DNA of 64,000 bases from Strigamia acuminata (taxonomy: Eukaryota > Arthropoda > Chilopoda > Geophilomorpha > Linotaeniidae), in NCBI GenBank assembly GCA_949358305.1, contig OX442315.1, positions 25,942,427 to 26,006,426 on the forward strand, given 5' to 3'. Below the pieces are notes generated by a model. The model saw nothing but the letters and a program-made list of their open reading frames with translations, was not told where the DNA came from and did no database searches. This document shows positions 48,684 through 61,500 of the stretch, piece by piece; within the stretch, counting starts at the first letter, position 1; each line of letters begins with the position of its first letter. The position numbers were made by a program, and so were the translations under genes.

Positions 48684-48696
48684 CCCCCCCCCCCCC
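48684..48696 (+). other. Run of 13 C where the polypurine tract is expected
   Basis: Only 22 bases separate the stop codon from the right LTR, and they consist of TTGAATT, 13 C and AA. A plus-strand primer tract should be purine-rich on this strand, so its role is unclear. Confidence 0.6.
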
Positions 48697-48698
48697 AA

Positions 48699-49228
48699 TG
48701 TAAAATCTAGACTGATTTAATTTGTTTTTAATGTTTATTCATGTATTTGATTTTAGTAATTTTGTCTTAGTTTAATTATCGATTGAATTTAGTGATTGAT
48801 TTGTGTTTATTACAATTAAGTGTTTTGTGTTTTGTTTTGTGTTTTGTGTTCTTTTTCATTCATTGTGCCTTATTGTGTATTATCGTGTTTAATTGTGTTT
48901 CATCATGGTTTTTGCTGACTTTTCAGTTGTGTTATTGCATTAAATTGTCTGTGTTCTTTTTGTGTTATATAAATCGCTCGAGGGTCTTTTCGAGAGCCCT
49001 CTTTTATGTAAATTGGGTATCTTTCGGCCCTTGTTGACCGGATGTAGACCCCGTTTTTTCTATGCACCACACATTCCACCCTCAACTCGCTGACCACGCG
49101 TCACTTGTGAAAAAGAATGTCATTTTTCAACTCAAGTAAAATTAAAAGTTGTTAAGTTTTATTTCGACCGTCGCTTTTGCTGTTTTACAATTCATCACCC
49201 ATCGTGAAGTTCATTTACAATTCGTAAA
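48699..49228 (+). repeat. 3' LTR
   Basis: Identical by eye to the 5' LTR, with its TATATAA copy at 48966-48972. Because the element runs left to right, transcription starting here would head into 49-64 kb, away from spalt. Confidence 0.93.
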
Positions 49229-49233
49229 TCTCC
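49229..49233 (+). repeat. Target-site duplication, right copy (TCTCC)
   Basis: Matches 42862-42866. The first T could instead be counted as the last base of the LTR, which would leave a 4-base duplication. Confidence 0.85.
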
Positions 49234-49540
49234 CTCCCTTTTTACGGATTGCATGTCTTTTCCGGGGAAGCCAACATCTCATGCTAAAGCGTCATTTCCG
49301 GGTCTCGTGATCGGTCACTTCCGTCCGACAGAGTTTACTGGATATCATTACCAAGTTATGGGTCAGTTAACTTTACTCGAAATCGTTTCCTCCTCAATCA
49401 GAATAACAAAAAAAAACATCTACTTTCTAGTTATAGTTTATTCAAATAATTTTCTTTTTTAAAAAATTTCTCCGATCATCCATTTCGTGTATTAAAATTT
49501 TAATCCTTTCAATTTCATTTTAACTTCATTTTAACTTGGT

Positions 49541-49555
49541 TAATAACAATAATAA

Positions 49556-49598
<43 letters not shown>
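49541..49598. repeat. (AAT)n microsatellite
   Basis: About 19 AAT units with one ACT interruption, 310 bases past the retrotransposon. Confidence 0.9.
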
Positions 49599-52500
49599 CG
49601 TGGTTAATTTTCGTCGAATTATTAAATACGAGAGTACTTATTTAATGGTTATTATTACCATAAATAGTTTATAAATAACTGACATACAGAGTAGTTCTAT
49701 TTAGGAAATACGTATAATAAGGTTTTCTATCATTCCACCACTCTAAATACCCCTCTTCCCATCGTGCGTTCTTTTTCCCCCTCACGATGATGCATGAGCC
49801 CAGTCGGTGATTTCCTGCGCGTTTGGCGATTCTGGGGCGCTCTTTAATTGTTCATTTTGTGCTATATAAAACAACTTTGCCGGACACAAGATAAATGATC
49901 CTCAAATAGCAGAAAAACTAAGGTAAAAACTCAATTTATAACCATTCTCTAAATTTAATTAACTTCTAAAAACAATTTTTAAAAAAATAGAAATTAAAAC
50001 TAGTATTTCCAATTCAGCGAATAAAACACAATTCCTGCATTAAAAAAAAACAATTAGCCCAAATTTAAATAAATTATATAGCGTACAAATTCCTTATTTC
50101 CTTTTTAATTAGCATAACGCAAATTTTCTTTGTAACGAGTCTCAAAATCCCTCGATGTTCCCTCTCATTAAGAATTTGAGCAATTGGTCCATAAACCATT
50201 CGTAGACTCATTCATTTGCTCATCTTTTTGATCGATTAAAACCACTTAATTGTTTTTTTTTCCTTTCTTTTTTTTCAAACTATTTTCCACACACTCATTC
50301 TTCGTGGTGTTGAATTAAAAAGCACTGCAGCACTCCACCCAATATAAAAACCCATAAATACGACAATTGTACGAGCAAAAGGCATAAATTTTAACCTTCA
50401 CAAAAAAATTTAACCAAGAGAGAGAAAAGTGGCGGAACTGTCTCCTGTATCAGAGGGCTTAATGGGATTCTCTGCCTAGGATAATAAGCCTAAATCATTG
50501 CATAAAAATTGTCAAGTTAGATCGACTAGGGGAATACGAACTAATTACACAGCATGACACTTGTAATTATGGCATCATTCTGTCTGTGAGAAAAAGGGCT
50601 TTCGATTGGGCTTCGGTGCCCAACAAGGGCCTACTTTAGACTTCACGTACTGTAGCAAGCATAGGGCCTACACTATACGCTATAAAAATCAACACAACTT
50701 TTTTTTTAAAAATCTTTTTCTTCAAAATCCCAATTAAGGAAGTTGGAACAGTTTAGGTAAAAATAGTGCAAATGAGACATCAATTATTAGTTGTTGTTTT
50801 TGATTTAAGAAGAAAATAAATTGTTATGTTTATATTTCTCACTCGTGACTTTAATTAATTGTCGTTTGTTTATTTTGGAAGGAAAACTCAATCATTATTG
50901 TGTGTGCACCAGACACAAACTTGGCATCCTGTACAAGGTAAGTTTTCATTCTCATTTATTATTAAAGTACGACGTACGACACAAAAAAAACTTGTATATT
51001 AATGAGCAAAGTTATTCAAACATGCACCCACATTCATCACGAGAAACATTTTATTCCCCCATTTTGGCATAAATATACAAAAAAAAAACCATCACGAGAC
51101 AAGCAAAATATTTTATTATATAAGTGAGTTGTTTGAATTTAACCTTGTAAATTAATTATATACCAATAAAAAACCTGACTCCCGGCGTTTAAAAATTTTA
51201 TGCCATACATTTGAAAAGGATTATGGCTGTCAAAAAGACACAATTTACAAGCTGAATGAATTACGATCGCAGAGTTTTTAATCCGTGTCGTGTTTTATGA
51301 CGTCGACAAGCAGGTCAAGAAACATTTTTATATATGTACTCATGAAGTCCATTTGAATAATAACCACACATCTATGAAGGAATTTACGATCACAGTTGTG
51401 TGCTTATAAGGACAACAATGACCTTTGGGTGCAATTAAATCCTTTACTGCTTACGACAAGAAAAATTATTTTCAACATGGGAAAGGAAAGAAACCAGGCC
51501 TCTTGTTTTTATGTTGAAAAGTCATAAATGTATTTATGAATTCCGAATTCATTTCTCTTAATCACGTACGACCAAGCAAGCACCTGATTAAAAAATAGAA
51601 AATAAATAAAAGTGTATTAAAGAGTACATGGCAGGAATCATTGATGTCAATTAAAAATATGTTGGGCGGGATCAAAGAGGTCGGATGAACACAGTAGGAG
51701 CAATTCTCGGGATTGCTATAATTTTTATTTTCTTTTTATTTTCACTAGTACATCTCTTGTGTTTTAATGCTAGTCTACGTAATTCTATAAGTGTTGTTAA
51801 ACATAAGGTTAATAACAGAGCGCCGTCAATGTAGTGACCGCGGCTGATTGTTCAACAACCAATACTAGAAGCATATCCTTATACACAAGGTCCATAAAAA
51901 CACATGCCCTCTATGATCTGCCAAATTACACAACCGCGAGACGAGTACAATTTATGGCCCATCACTGACTACATTCTGGAGGGTCCTCACCTCTCATTTT
52001 TACCTATGTAAACCTCAGAGAAAGAAAAGGAAAGGAAAGACGCGCACCACTTTTTACTTTTAATAGTTCTATGACCAAGTGCATCGTTTGCTCGACCCCC
52101 CTGGATGGCGCGTGGGTGATTTACTTTCCTTTTGCTTACTTTTCTCTTTAACCTACTACCCTCAACAGACATCTTGTCACTCACTCAAAGGGTCAAAAGT
52201 GAAGTCTCGCTTCACGTCCACGTCACACTCTCTTCATCTTCTTGCAAAAATACAATTTTTTAAAATCGATTATTTTTCAAATTCGCTGACAAATATTAAC
52301 GCGTGTTCACTCAATTGCGAAATTACATCTCGCACTTTTTCATCAACCCTTTCATACCTAAAAAAATTGAGAATCTGAGGGAGGGGGGGGAAATCGAGTC
52401 ATAAAGATCCAATTGGGTATTTAAAAAAATCAATTGGTAAATTTTTACCACCCCTCAGTCTTAATAACCATACGGGTGAGTTAGGTGCGGGTTTAGTCTA

Positions 52501-54564
52501 TTTTTTATTTTTTTTTGCAACATTTATAAGCCCTTTAATGAGTACTGCAGCCAATCAGAATTCATTTTTGCCCTACTTCAAACGAAAGGAGATTAAGAAA
52601 AAAATGATTTCACCCTCACAAGCGAGGAAAGAGAAGGGTGGCAGATTGTGACACCCAATTTGGTTTTGAAATCCCCCAATATGCGTCACTTTGAGGTAGG
52701 GGGAGAAGAGAAAAAATGAAAAATGTTATGTAGCTTTGCACACTTTGCCCTCCCTCTTCGATAAATCAAATAAAATGGCAGGAGATATGGCAGAGAAAGA
52801 AGAGGAAACTGTGTCTATATAATGTGATAATTCAGTCACAAATTGATTTAATTTCTTATGCAATTAAAATCCCCCCTTCCCCTTTCAAAATCTAATTACC
52901 TAATACGTAAATATGTAAATTACTATTTCAAAAAAAAAATCGTTAATAAAAATTAAGTCATTAAAACCGAGTTATTAAAAGATGTTTATTTTTTCAAAGA
53001 ATAAAACAGCAAAAAAAAAAGAGAGGGTTAAAAAAGCTATTAAAAGAAGGTCATAACTTTTATTGCTCACCTGTCAAGGCAGGAAGAAGTATAAAAACAG
53101 AAAAAAAAATATGTTATACCAATTCTCAAAAAGAAAAAAAAAGTAGAGGGGAGGGGTCTAAAGGGGTGGCGAGGACCATCGTCATAATTGTTCTTGGAAT
53201 CAACGGTTAAGTGCGAGATTTTCTGGAAAACCAGGTTCGCGGTCCTATGAGGGAAAAGTGATGGATTTTAATAGTTGCGAGTATTATAATTATCAGAAAA
53301 ATCTTCCCACAGGGCTTAATTTATACTCCCAATCCGAGTAGTGAAAATGTATTTTGGAAGTATTGAGGCCACCCCTTTTTACAACATTACCTGGAATTGA
53401 GTCTTTGGACCTAGGGTTGTTAAAAAAAAAAAAAGAGGGGACGAAAGAAGAGGAGAGTTTCCAAACAGGTTGTTGGATAATGTCACTTTGAGTCATAAAA
53501 TATACTCTTTTCTTCCTCGGATTAATTTTTGTTATTTTTCAGCTAAAGCTTTAGCTTTTTGCCTTTTTACACATTTTTTTTTGTGTTTTTCTAACGTGGT
53601 TTTATTAAATTTTTATAAGTGAGTATAAATATGTCAAATTCAAATTGAATTTTATTTTCTTTTCTCGTATGTAGATTCTATAAAATTCCATTTCCTTCCT
53701 AATATTTATTTACTTTCAAGCTTTGAAAAAAAAAAAAAAAAAAAATGCGGGAATATATTGAAAAAGAAGCAAATTCCAATTTCAGTTTGACGTGCATTTA
53801 AGTTTTTCTTCTCAAAATTTAATTACGATCAAATTTTGTGAGTCACAGATATTGAGATAAATCTTTCGAAACGTATTGAACCCTAAAATCCCTCTTAAGA
53901 AACAAGCGGTTTACAATATCCCCCCTATTAACACTTCCCTCAAATAATCTGCATTTATGTTTAATTTTTTTTTCTTTTTATATATTTTCCCTCAATCACC
54001 CCATACCCTAAAATCCACTATTGATCCATCACTTGTTCGCCTCACTACTTGAGGGTAGGTTTGAAATTTAATCCGATCAGCATTTCTCTCTCTTATGAGT
54101 TCGATCTTTTTCAATCTATTTTACCTCAGTTAAGCTTAAAAACGAAGATAAAATTTTCTTCTCTATATAACATCGTGCAATCTCCTTTGCCTGCAATCCG
54201 GTTGTCTTTCTCTAGCTTCAAGGTGTCACCTTTCACACCAGACATATTACTGACATCCCCTACCCTCGCCTAAACATCCACAACCACTCCCACCCCTTCT
54301 CCATTTCCCCAAACTCATCTCAGGGTTGAATCCACTTGTACTTTTTCAATGAAAAATCCAATTACTAGTAAAAGAGAAGATCAAAGTGGAATTTTGTATT
54401 TTACTCACTAATCTACAATTGAAAAATAGGCACTACTTTTCTAAACTTTATTTTTGCTTGCAATTTTATTCTCCACCTCTTCAATGCATGAATGAATTCA
54501 CTGTTTCAATTTAAGTTGCTTTCGCACTTGCAGAAAATTGAAATGTCGAATTTTTTTTCCTCTT

Positions 54565-54590
54565 TTTATTTATTTATTTATTTATTTTTT
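54565..54590. repeat. (TTTA)n microsatellite
   Basis: Five to six TTTA units inside a T-rich block. Confidence 0.85.
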
Positions 54591-55379
54591 TCACCCTTCC
54601 ATTTCCAACTTGAAAAACTCTACAAAGAAGTGCAAAACCCTATCATGGGCATGCCTCTTTCTCCCCAAGCCCTTCTCTGCCATCAAAGTCTCTTTGGCCC
54701 ATTGCATGCTATACGTATACAACCTACTGCAGTCTTCCATTGCCATCAGTCAAGAGAAGGGAATCCATAGTTTTGACTATACAACGTGCATTTTCCCTTC
54801 GTTTAGTGTCTCAGCTTGCCTCTCTCCCCGGAGTACAGTCGAGTGACAAATGAATATTTATTGATACGCAAGTCAAGTGTCAAACGCCAAGACCGTCTTC
54901 ACTTCTTGGCCCAGATCGCTTCTTTTGCTTCTTTTCAGTAATAAGACCTACATTGAAAATACTATCGCATACTCTTTTACTATGACGAGGGTTTTACTCA
55001 GACATCTTATATATGGCGTTAGCCTTAATGTAAAAAAATGGCAGCTCTAACAGACTGAGAACAATTTACCCTTAAATGTTGATATTGAACATAAAAAAAT
55101 AGATGGAATTGTTTTGCACATTGTTATTGCATTGTCTTAGCTGTGAAAATTGAAATTCTTCAACAAAAAATGAAAGAAAATAAACGTCAACGATTATTAC
55201 ATATTATACCGTATAAAAATAACATCAAATATTCATAAACCTAAATCTACTTTTTCTTTTTTCCATACATTTTTTGTTAGGTATTAGAATTGGCCTATAA
55301 ATAAATAAATATATGTATTGGCCGTATTAATATTTGAACGTGCATGATATGTGTTTTCCCGATTATTTCTATGTCATCA

Positions 55380-55830
55380 TCCTCCGGACAATATTTGAAC
55401 AGATAATGGCGATGACGTAAAGAGATAGAGAGTTGGGTGAAAAGATTGTGCGTGCTGACCCTTACACTGATTCATGTCTCGGATCAGAGCAACGTATTGA
55501 TTCACTAATAGTTTTATGATCGAGGGGTTGGTGTGTGGGCGGGATGGCGTTCATAACTCGTCGCGTGCTTGCAAGAGGGCGGATGGAATGGACGATCGGC
55601 TGGTCTACGTATCAGGAATGTAGCTCGCAAATAGTTTCCTCTTCCCTATATGTTCTGATTGCTTAATAATTTTTATAGCTGCACTTTTCTTTTTATATAC
55701 GTTCAGTTCGTGTTATTATCCGCTTGAGCAAGCGCACCATTCATCATTTTACTTCGTCTCACTAGAGTATACAACAGTGATGCCCCCGTTACAACATACT
55801 CGCCTGCCATCTTTACGACCCCAGTACAAC
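55380..55830. promoter_or_regulatory. Mixed-composition noncoding island
   Basis: Contains a TGACGTAA word (CREB/ATF type) near 55412 and TTTATGATC (caudal/Abd-B type) near 55512 in complex, run-free sequence. The regulatory reading is inference. Confidence 0.2.
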
Positions 55831-56410
55831 ATAACATCGCGAATATACGAGCGATGAAAACCACTCAATTCATAAAAACACATTTTTTAAAAAAAAAAAA
55901 ATAATAATAATAATATTTTTTGAATTCAATATTCTATCAACATGCCATATTTCGAAATAAACGTGTACATAACACGAGTATTCAATTTCAATCTCCATCT
56001 TTGTTTTCATTTTAGTGAGGGTAATCTCTGGTGCAATTTTCACACTCGGATTAATTCCTGCGTGAAATGATAGATGGAGAGTTCACCTTCCCCCTTCCCC
56101 TCTACAATCCGTTTTTGCCCCCGTTTGATGAGCGCCCTTCTGTATCATAATATTCATCTGTGTCTTTTTCACGCGTGTGAGAGCACTGAGTCGATGATAT
56201 TAAAACTCATCCAATTTCATAAAAGCCCCCTTCACATCCCAGCCGAATTTGTCGCCCATGCATGAAAAGAACATTAGCACGAACCCCGCTACAATCAACA
56301 ACACTTCTCAGCCTCGCATTTTTCTTTTTCTTTTAGAACTCTTCATTCATAAATTAAAAAAAAATAGACATCATCAATTTTAATGAATTCATTTTTGTTA
56401 TTAAAAAAAA

Positions 56411-56427
56411 CAACAACAACAACAACA
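56411..56427. repeat. (AAC)n microsatellite
   Basis: Six CAA/AAC units after an A run. Confidence 0.85.
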
Positions 56428-58469
56428 AAAATAACCAATAAAGCAAAATAAATGTAAAAAATAGAAACATTTGATCAGATATTTACGTTGTTTGCTTGAG
56501 TGTGTACCTAATGGGTGTAAACACCCTTTGCCACCCCAATGTCTCACGGAGCTTACTGTAGTGTATGAAATTAATGTTCATCTCACTTGAGTCGGAAAAT
56601 TGAATCGCAGAAGAAAGGGGGGAGAGAGAAACACACGTGATAGAAATCATGCAGGAACAATAGCTTTATGCAAAAAAAGAGTGTACACAACACCAATTCT
56701 TCACGCCGATAATACATAATAGGGAACAAGAGGGTGGGTAAACAAGCAGAAAAGCGATATTAATTTAATACCCAACTAGCAAACAAATTACTCGAATCAA
56801 GAGCCACTGGTCTCATCCCTCTACCACACCCATCGCAGCATGAAAGAAGGAAGATGAATACCACCCTCCTGGTCACCCTCTGATAAAAACTACCCCTCAC
56901 TATCAGCAATGTGTCAGTGAAGTCAAGATATCACTACTCTTCTCCCCCCGCCTTTTCCTACCAGCCAATCAACAGACCAATTGGTGTTACTAACAAGGGC
57001 TCATGTCCACATCATTTCATTTTACCCTAAGGCCAGATAATGGCACCATATATCCAAGCAAGTACAAGTTTGCTCTCAAGATTTCATAAGCTTAAGCAAT
57101 TAGATTCCTGAGTGGTCAGTAGTCACACACTCGCATAGCAATTTAATGAGTAAAGCGAAAATTCGTTTCTTACCTTGGTTTTTGTGCACACCATTTAACT
57201 GCACGTGGATGGATAGATTCGCGCGAGATAGAATAAGGCGAAAGAGCAAAGATTTTTTTTTTCGCTTCTGGCGCGCGGAGCGAGGTGAGGGAGTGATGGG
57301 TCTTGGGTATGATGCTGTTTGCCACTTCCCCCACTTTTCCCGTCTGACATGTGCGTGAATATCATCCCAGATTACCAGTAATAACGGGTAATAATGCCAC
57401 CCAGACGGAGAATGCCGGCGGCAAAACCAATCAGTGCACGCGCACAAAACATCCATCACAAGACTATCTCTTGCTTTTCGACCCCCTTTCCGTTCTCCTC
57501 AATGTATACACGGCCACAGATCAATAGTGTCATCCTATGATTAATCCATCGACTAAGAGGGAAAACGGTTTATGTTTGCCAATCTATGTGGACACCTTAA
57601 TAATAAATCTGCAAAGGAGGGCGATTTTTAAAACTTAATTAGACGAATAAGCTAAAATAAACTTTTTGTTTTTCAACGACCAAAAAATGCTGGATATTTT
57701 CAGATCAGGGATATTTTTTTTTTAAAAAAAAAATGGTTTGAAAAACAAATTACCGACAAAGAAGGGAGGGTAAAACATTCGATGTCACTCTTTTTACAAG
57801 GTTCCACACGGGTGACCAGGTGCATCAGTCAATGTGTCATGATTCGGCAGAAATTATTTTCTTTTCAATTGCACCGAATGATAATCTTTTTTTTTCCAGC
57901 TAATATCTTTGATTTTCTCATTTTCATTAAGAAAGCTTTTGAAAAAAGAAGGAAAAAATGTAATCCAAGATGATTGTTCTTCAAACTATTTTTCACATTT
58001 TTTCACGTTTCATTGGATTTGCTAAATCGTCATTTTTGATCGAGTGTCAAAAATTAATCGACAAAGGAATTTTTCCCCTCTACACTTTAAACAAGCTGCT
58101 CCCATATGTTGGCTTCCCTTGCTGCCAACAGACAACTGCACTTTTCAAATACGACTCATTAATTAATTATTCCACGCACCCGCGTTTCCTCTGCTCCCGA
58201 AACAAACAATGTGAAGAGGAAGACGCAGACGGGCTCATTATATGATTGGAGAATGTATTGATTTGAAATTAAAAGCCCTGAAGACTTGCTCATCACATTA
58301 GCACTGGGCAATTAACCTCAGAAGGAAACTTCATTATCATATATGAACAACTTGTGTGCATATAAGCAAACATCACCAATCCTGCAACTTTAAGCAATGC
58401 ACATACAAAATCGCCTCCATTCATAAATAACCAACACCGAGCTGATTCATAATAGTTCAAAGATAAAAC

Positions 58470-58481
58470 ATATAAATATAA

Positions 58482-58514
<33 letters not shown>

Positions 58515-58515
58515 C
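58470..58515. repeat. (TA)n and (AAATATA)n microsatellite
   Basis: AAATATA units run into a pure TA tract. Its reverse frame gives a Tyr/Ile shadow peptide. Confidence 0.9.
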
Positions 58516-61500
58516 ACCCTAACTATTTACAACGCTGCCGAGTTATCCGGGTCATAATTTTTCCCTTCTGACCTCACCATCTGCAATGTAGTGTAAAATA
58601 GAATCAAATCCCTCTTTAGCCATGGCCGTTTGTTTTTCTCCTGTATATATAACTTATTTCGATATGCTGCCCAGTAGGGTATTAGTTTGGATATTTTCGC
58701 TCGCCCTTGACGCGGGGGACCGTGTAAGAAGCCCAGTCAGTCCACGGTCATCTCTTCCCCCCGCTGCTTCCTTGCTCCATTGCGTCTCGTGCCATATCAA
58801 TACACCGAGTGCTTGATAAATGTGATTTCAATTTTTATTCCATGAACCGGCCACCGAGCAGACGAGACTCTCCACTCTCCCACTAGGGGGATGGCGATAA
58901 ACTCGCGAGTGAAAAATGACTTTTTCATACAGTGCTTAGGATGGGTGAAGCCATGTCCCGGCAAAAGCAAAAAAAGTGGAGAAGGGGAAAAAATCCCAAG
59001 AGGACAACTTTCAATAGAAGTGAGACTCGCCTGGCAATGTAATGTGTTATGGATATTGGGGAGCCTTTTGCTTGCACGTCCTCCACGGATAATAATCGAC
59101 ACAATGTTTGCGTCTATACATTTTGCCCTAGATTTTTATTTCAATACCTTTTTCTATTTTCTATTTTTATTTTATTTTATTTCAATTTTTTTTTAGGAAA
59201 AAATTTTTTTTTTATTCCTTTAAAAAATACCCCCTTTTTTGAAATATCACTAAGTTAATTATTTGCCAAATTTCAAAGTTATTTCAAGCCTTTTATACGC
59301 AAAAACTATTTAAAGAATTTTATTTTTTATATTCTCTGCGAAAACCTCATTTTTCTTAATTATTCAACTTCATAAATCTACATTTTTCTAAATTATTTCA
59401 ACCTCTATTCCTTGCGGTAAAACTAAATTAACGAAACAATCTTAAAATATCACATAATTCTTGAATTAATTTCTCACTTTCAAGATATTATTTCGCATTA
59501 ATTCAAACATTGGAGCAGCTTAAAAGAAAACAAATGAAAATAAATCCAGATTAATTTGTTAGCTACGTGCCCAGCGTCGGAGTGTGAAAAATCGCACACG
59601 ATATCGACATGAGTCCAGAAACTATTTATTGTCGACTTGAGCTAAATGGATATCTAAGAGTGAGCTCGCGCAAAAAACTGACATTTTTCTCAGATATCTG
59701 TCACGCAGGAAAAAGAATCGAACTTTTCCTTTATTCTTTCCTACTTAAAGTCAACTTATAACGGATTTCTCTACCACAATAAAACCTCATCAGTCACAAT
59801 AGATTTATCTCGAATAAAACATTCCCATACAATTAATTTAAACTCAACTTTAACTCGCCCAACATTAATTAGATCAACTTTCAAACCATAATTCCCCCCA
59901 CCCCCCTATATTGTCACACAAAGTAAAATCCAATATGGCCTCTCGTAAACCCAGCATTCGGTCTTAAAAAGAAATAAAAAAAAATAAAAAATGGAACTCC
60001 TAAAAAGTATTGTCCAGGTGTTGACATTCGCTGAACGTCATAAACTTATATTACTGCGATGTACTTTTGTTCCCGCAACAGATACGTTTTTTTTACCTGA
60101 GAAATGTTACAACAGGAGTTGGCAAAAAGAGGATGTATGAGAGTAATGTCCATATTATCCCACTCGTCAATCCAGTTATTCAACAGATTAGCTCAAGTTG
60201 AGGGGAGATGATGTTATAAAACTGTCAGCACGTACGCATCCCCCAAGTCAACCATCTTTGTTTGTGTGGAGTATCTCTTGTTTCGTGTACATGGGAATAA
60301 ATCCTAACTATCTCAGCTTGATCCTCCAGCCACACCTGACACAACTTTTCTATATACAAGAAGTAATTGCTTACATTGGCCCTTTATTTATTTCGAATCA
60401 GCCCAACTTTTTCTTCTGCTCGTTACCAACAATAGCCACGAGAAAACTCGCCTCTTCACAATGGCATCGCCAATAAAAACATATTTTTGCCCTGTTTGCC
60501 AAACAATGATTTTATTTTCAATCAACAATACAATTCATTCAGATTGTCATCAGTGGGTGGTCTAAGAGAGGTTGGGCACTTATAATAGGTTGAGATGAGA
60601 GCCTCCGGCTCATCTTGTCGCATTTCAAAGAATGGACACGATGGGTGACAGGTGTTGTAAAACTATAAATCACTCTACGCCATTTGAAACCTGCAATATT
60701 TTTTTTTCTTTTCTTCATACACACAGACACAGACAACATACACGTGCTGTGATGGCTTCTCAACCCTCCCTCACACTCCTCAATTGTTCAGTGTTTGATG
60801 GTAAGGTGGGTATAAATCAGAAGAAATTTTCTCTCCCAAAAAAAAGTTTCATGCCCATGAGGGGGTGAACAAAATAGCCCTGCAATCAACCAATGAATAT
60901 AGGGGAAATCTTTCACCGGAATGCACTGACGTTTTTAAGAAGTGTTTTAAGTTGCCTTGCACTCTTCACCCTCCAGCATATCCACCACTCACAGACTCCA
61001 CTTTCAAAGATATTTTACATGGTCCATGTCGTAAAATTTAGGAGTCAGGAAAATGTCCAGGTGGGTCATAAACATGTCGACTTAAAAAGAAGACACATAA
61101 GAAAGAAATTAAAGAGTGTATTATATAGGTTAAAGAAAATGTTTTTTAAAAAAAGAAGAAAATAAAGAAAATAATTGAAAATAATTGAAAATAAAAGCAA
61201 CAACTTTTCCAATTTTCAGATTCGTATCTTCACACTTGAACTCTCTTTGACGTTCTTGATCAATCCCACCCAAGACCCAACCCAAGATGAACAAACTTTT
61301 TTCTATCAAATGGTTTTTTTTTGTTTGATTTGATTGCGAATTTCACCCACCGTGTCCTTTGTCCAAAGAGATGCCTTATAGGCTTGTGTCCAAACTTCTC
61401 ATTATAGACTGACCATTGTGTTATACTAGGGACCACCCTTGTCCAAAGAAATCAGAGGTAGTGAGGGTGCTGTTCTTGTGACACAGTCACGTGGGAAGAA

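Larger units (their letters stand above)
42867..49228 (+). mobile_element. Complete BEL/Pao LTR retrotransposon (6362 bases)
   Basis: In order: 530-base LTR, primer-binding site, leader, one Gag-Pol frame, C-run, 530-base LTR, flanked by a TCTCC duplication. The domain order (protease, RT, RNase H, integrase) and the Gag/protease type define BEL/Pao. The LTRs are identical by eye and the frame has no stop or shift, so the insertion is recent and the copy may be autonomous. There is no envelope frame. It lies 6.3 kb upstream of spalt exon 1 and is transcribed away from it. Confidence 0.96.

Noticed and set aside
42867-49228. An envelope gene that would make the element an endogenous retrovirus
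   Set aside because: Only 22 bases lie between the Gag-Pol stop and the right LTR, so there is no room for one.
57100-57459. 119-codon minus-strand frame
   Set aside because: No recognisable domain, and another shadow frame covers the same bases on the opposite strand.
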